64,000 bases of DNA from Shewanella cutis (GTDB lineage: Bacteria; Pseudomonadota; Gammaproteobacteria; Enterobacterales; Shewanellaceae): contig NZ_JACSDI010000003.1 of NCBI RefSeq assembly GCF_022410515.1, positions 356,637 to 420,636 on the forward strand. Reading direction: 5' to 3'. A program made the position numbers and the translations under genes. Shown piece after piece: positions 61,462-64,000 of this stretch (position 1 is the stretch's first letter; each line of letters opens with the position of its first letter). The notes under the pieces are model-generated. The model had not been told where the DNA came from. It worked only from the letters and a program-made list of their open reading frames with translations, and ran no database searches.

Positions 61462-61977
61462 TTAGAAGGTCGATGTATCGCTAAAGACACCGACTTTAAG
61501 ATCGGTTGCACTGTAAATTTGGCGACCATCGACTTCAAGGATGGCATCGGCAATACCCATTACCAATTTACGGTGTATGGTGCGTTTGATATTGAGCTTA
61601 TAAGTGACCTTTTTCGCGCCGGGTAATACTTGACCAGTAAACTTAACTTCACCCACACCTAAGGCGCGGCCTTTGCCTTCTGCGCCTTCCCAGCCTAGGT
61701 AAAACCCAACGAGTTGCCACATAGCATCTAAGCCTAAGCAGCCAGGCATAACAGGGTCAGCGATAAAGTGGCAATCAAAAAACCATAATTCTGGTTTAAT
61801 ATCGAGCTCGGCAACAATTTCACCTTTTCCAAACTCACCACCGTTGTCATTAATGGTAATGATCCTGTCGATCATCAGCATGTTGTCTACGGGGAGGCGA
61901 GGGGAGTTTGGACCAAATAATTTCCCATGGCCACAGGCGATAAGTTCTTCTTTATTGAAACTGTTTGCTTTATTCAT
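61462..61977 (-). CDS. fabA: 3-hydroxydecanoyl-ACP dehydratase/isomerase FabA
   Basis: Starts unsaturated fatty-acid synthesis by forming trans-2- and cis-3-decenoyl-ACP. 171 residues, the usual length (E. coli 172). Seen: the hot-dog fold with [23 protein letters not shown] and the catalytic centre [20 protein letters not shown], with His70 and Asp84 at the E. coli numbers. An operator of the FabR type lies upstream, inside the promoter spacer. It lies downstream of the Lon-like protease gene on the same strand. Confidence 0.96.
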   Translation of the reverse strand: MNKANSFNKEELIACGHGKLFGPNSPRLPVDNMLMIDRIITINDNGGEFGKGEIVAELDIKPELWFFDCHFIADPVMPGCLGLDAMWQLVGFYLGWEGAEGKGRALGVGEVKFTGQVLPGAKKVTYKLNIKRTIHRKLVMGIADAILEVDGRQIYSATDLKVGVFSDTSTF

Positions 61978-62007
61978 TGTTTTACTACTCCAGCAATAAG
62001 AGCGCCA

Positions 62008-62036
62008 AGATTAGCGAACACGTGTAAGCTAAACAA
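62008..62036 (-). promoter_or_regulatory. fabA promoter with a FabR-type operator
   Basis: Minus strand: TTGTTT (62031-62036), 17-bp spacer, TAATCT (62008-62013). Across the spacer runs a palindrome TTAGC-N12-GCTAA (62011-62032) with core ACACGTGT, like the FabR site in E. coli fabA (AGCGTACACGTGTTCGCT as I recall it). The repressor would cover the promoter. Confidence 0.7.
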
Positions 62037-62050
62037 CTCCGATCAGCTAA

Positions 62051-63784
62051 TTAATGTCGGAAAAATCCTAATTTTGCGAGTAATCTCGTTATTAAGCCAA
62101 TTTCTTCTTCACCGTTACCCGCAAGCTTGTCTAGTCGTTGCTGTACTAGACCGTATAAGGACTCCGCTGGGAAGTCGTTATCTTCGTCGGCAACCCCGGC
62201 GGGCATCTGCATCAAAAGTTCGACCGCTTCATCCATATGTTCAATGGCATAAATGTGGAATAAGCCTTTGCCTACAGCTGTAATGACTTTGGGATGAAGG
62301 TTCAGCTGTAACATATTCGACTTGGGCATAATCACGCCTTGTTCACCCGTTAACCCTCGGCGCTCACAAAGATTAAAAAAGCCTTCAATTTTTTCATTAA
62401 TACCGCCGATCGCTTGCACATTGCCAAATTGATCCAGCGCTCCCGTAATGGCTAACGACTGAATAATCGGTTGTTCTGCAATGGCCGACATCAAGCAGCA
62501 ATATTCGGCAAGCGAGGCGCTATCGCCATCGATCTCCTGATAGGACTGCTCAAATACAATATTGGCATTAAGATGCAATGGTGCATCGCGACCAAAGATA
62601 CGATACAAACAGGCTGAAAGGATCATCATCCCTTTAGCATGAATATTGCCACCTAATTCAGACTTTCTTTCAATATCAGCAACTTCGCCGTCACCATAGT
62701 GCACCGTTGCGGTGATCCGCGCAGGTTCACCATAGCAGTGATCAATTGCATCAATAACAGTAAGACCATTAATTTGTCCTACCATAGCGCCTTCAGTTGG
62801 CAGATTTATGAAATTATCATCAAAACTTTGGCCCGAAAATTCCTCAGAGCTGTTATGGCGATAATTGGCTTGCGATAGCGCACGTTCAATGCTGGCGGCA
62901 TTGATTGTCGATTTACCGCGATAGACTTTTGCCTGTGCCATTAACTGGGCCAAATCAAGCATAGAGAGACTTAAGCGACGTTGGTGCTCAGTTAATCTGG
63001 CACTGTGTCTAAAGAGTGGTGCAAGACTGGATTGCTCTAATGTGACATTGACACTTTGCGCCACTGTTTGTAGCCAACTGGCATATTGCGCTTCTTTAAA
63101 ACGGGTCAAATCGAGTTCACCTGCCAGTTCGGCCAACAGGTTAAAGTGGCGTTGGAATTGCCAATCTTCGGATCTAATTTGGCTATAGATTAAACCAGCG
63201 CCAATTAAAATAATTTTACAATTTAATGGAATAGGGCTTAGGTTGTGGCTGATTTGATACTCTTTTTGCGTCAGGATTTGCATCAGCAAATCCCATAAAC
63301 TTTCACGTTTCCAGAGGGATTCTGCGCAGATAAATACATAGTGGCATTCGGCTAGTGCACCTGCTTGATATTTACTGCTATTGCCTGATTGCACCATACG
63401 GCCAAGAAGGTCTGAACGGCGGATATTGCCGCTCAGATAGCGATAACTGACATGCTTTTCGGCAATTGAGCCTTGATTGTCCTGCGGTGCTTCATATTGC
63501 CAATGGAATTGAATGGCGTTGTCTTCGGGGCGCTTTGCCACCAAATAAGCCGCCGGCAATGGCTCAAGCGTTTCCATTAAGGCTTTCATCATTAATAGTC
63601 TGTCGATGCCAGGGAAATCTGCGAGATACAGTTGTTGATCGGCAATGGCGTTATGTAACTTAAAGGCATCCAACACGCGCTCTTGACCTAAAAGTAACGC
63701 TTTGAATCCTGTCGGCAATTGCGGCAGGACGGGAAGATTAAATTCAGGAGCGAGTGAGGATGAAGGTATCAAGAGTGAATTCAT
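62051..63784 (-). CDS. Lon-like protease (YcbZ/LonC-type) with degenerate ATPase domain
   Basis: 577 residues with a C-terminal Lon protease domain. Seen: catalytic Ser422 in IDGDSASLAEY and Lys465 in GGINEKIEGF, 43 residues apart as in classical Lon, and GNIHAKGMMILSACLYRIF. The N-terminal 300 residues look AAA-like, but I find no GxxGxGK[ST] motif; the place where Walker A would be expected reads ADFPGIDRLL. So proteolysis may not need ATP, as reported for LonC-type proteins; this is inference. Position next to fabA and rmf matches E. coli ycbZ. Confidence 0.88.
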   Translation of the reverse strand: MNSLLIPSSSLAPEFNLPVLPQLPTGFKALLLGQERVLDAFKLHNAIADQQLYLADFPGIDRLLMMKALMETLEPLPAAYLVAKRPEDNAIQFHWQYEAPQDNQGSIAEKHVSYRYLSGNIRRSDLLGRMVQSGNSSKYQAGALAECHYVFICAESLWKRESLWDLLMQILTQKEYQISHNLSPIPLNCKIILIGAGLIYSQIRSEDWQFQRHFNLLAELAGELDLTRFKEAQYASWLQTVAQSVNVTLEQSSLAPLFRHSARLTEHQRRLSLSMLDLAQLMAQAKVYRGKSTINAASIERALSQANYRHNSSEEFSGQSFDDNFINLPTEGAMVGQINGLTVIDAIDHCYGEPARITATVHYGDGEVADIERKSELGGNIHAKGMMILSACLYRIFGRDAPLHLNANIVFEQSYQEIDGDSASLAEYCCLMSAIAEQPIIQSLAITGALDQFGNVQAIGGINEKIEGFFNLCERRGLTGEQGVIMPKSNMLQLNLHPKVITAVGKGLFHIYAIEHMDEAVELLMQMPAGVADEDNDFPAESLYGLVQQRLDKLAGNGEEEIGLITRLLAKLGFFRH

Positions 63785-63965
63785 ATAAGCATTTACCGTG
63801 AAAAGTTACCGCGATTTTACCATACCAAGACGGCAAGTCTCTTACTGTATAGGTGTTTTTATGAGGGTTTACCCAGATATTGCTGAAAATGTGTAGGTAA
63901 TTTGGCCGAAAAATCATCCGCCTGAACATAAGATGAGCATTTGACACAATATTGAAAGATTGCTG

Positions 63966-63994
63966 TTTACAAGCGCCGATGATGCTTATATTAT
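63966..63994 (+). promoter_or_regulatory. outward promoter at the right end of the window
   Basis: TTTACA (63966-63971), 17-bp spacer, TATTAT (63989-63994), reading out of the window. In E. coli the gene divergent from ycbZ is matP; the gene here is not visible. 63785-63965 shows nothing else. Confidence 0.6.
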
Positions 63995-64000
63995 TTGCGG

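Overview
This window looks like a chromosomal segment of a Shewanella species (Gammaproteobacteria). The basis is gene content and order, not a database search: lon-hupB-ppiD, sapABCDF beside psp genes and ycjXF, FabV as the enoyl-ACP reductase, a TtpC-type TonB2 system with a DUF3450 partner, an ExeS-like extracellular nuclease, and rlmL-uup ... rmf-fabA-ycbZ. Base composition and codon use look even across the window, and I see no large island or prophage.

Layout. 1-5.1 kb: proteostasis and nucleoid genes (lon 3' part, hupB, ppiD) and a small Mop protein. 5.1-12.9 kb, minus strand: fabV, sapFDCBA (peptide ABC importer) and pspF. 13-17.1 kb: pspABC behind a sigma-54-type promoter, then ycjXF. 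17.4-19.6 kb: methionine gamma-lyase, a ComEA-like protein and the SRP RNA gene (ffs). 19.7-25.1 kb, minus strand: a tightly packed six-gene unit dinG-TSUP-priC-DUF2057-HDAC-comFB. Its head shares a clear LexA box with divergent polB (25.2-27.7 kb). 28-32.2 kb: a porin and a TonB-dependent receptor. 32.7-37.7 kb: DUF3450-ttpC-exbB2-exbD2-tonB2-TPR. 37.7-42 kb: a degenerate GGDEF gene with a probably frameshifted start, a DUF885 lipoprotein, ppiC, a GNAT acetyltransferase, an S4 protein and rraB. 42.3-46.7 kb: a small membrane protein, a MITE-like element, a periplasmic binding protein, and a DUF2157/DUF4401/GDYXXLXY membrane operon. 46.9-53.1 kb: the nuclease, an unknown three-gene operon and a J-domain protein. 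53.4-54.6 kb: an unusual array of nine initiator-tRNA-like units. 54.8-64 kb: rlmL, a glutaredoxin-like gene, uup, a DUF3466 protein, rmf, fabA and a Lon-like protease gene.

The most unusual structure is the initiator tRNA(fMet) array. Four units are intact. Five carry the same insertion with a TTTATAAA core in the anticodon arm, and three of those have also exchanged their acceptor and D-arm 5' side. The array has one strong promoter and several internal terminators. Other points of note are the SOS-headed six-gene unit containing PriC, an HDAC-like deacetylase and a ComFB protein; a 279-bp inverted-repeat element with a TA duplication placed exactly between two convergent genes; a Lys-to-Arg change in the SapD Walker A motif; FabV occupying the position FabI has in E. 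coli; and a palindrome-overlapped promoter with alternative leader hairpins before the TonB2 operon.

Limits: everything is read by eye from the sequence. Domain boundaries are approximate, promoters and operators are pattern matches, and family names rest on recognised motifs and remembered homologues.
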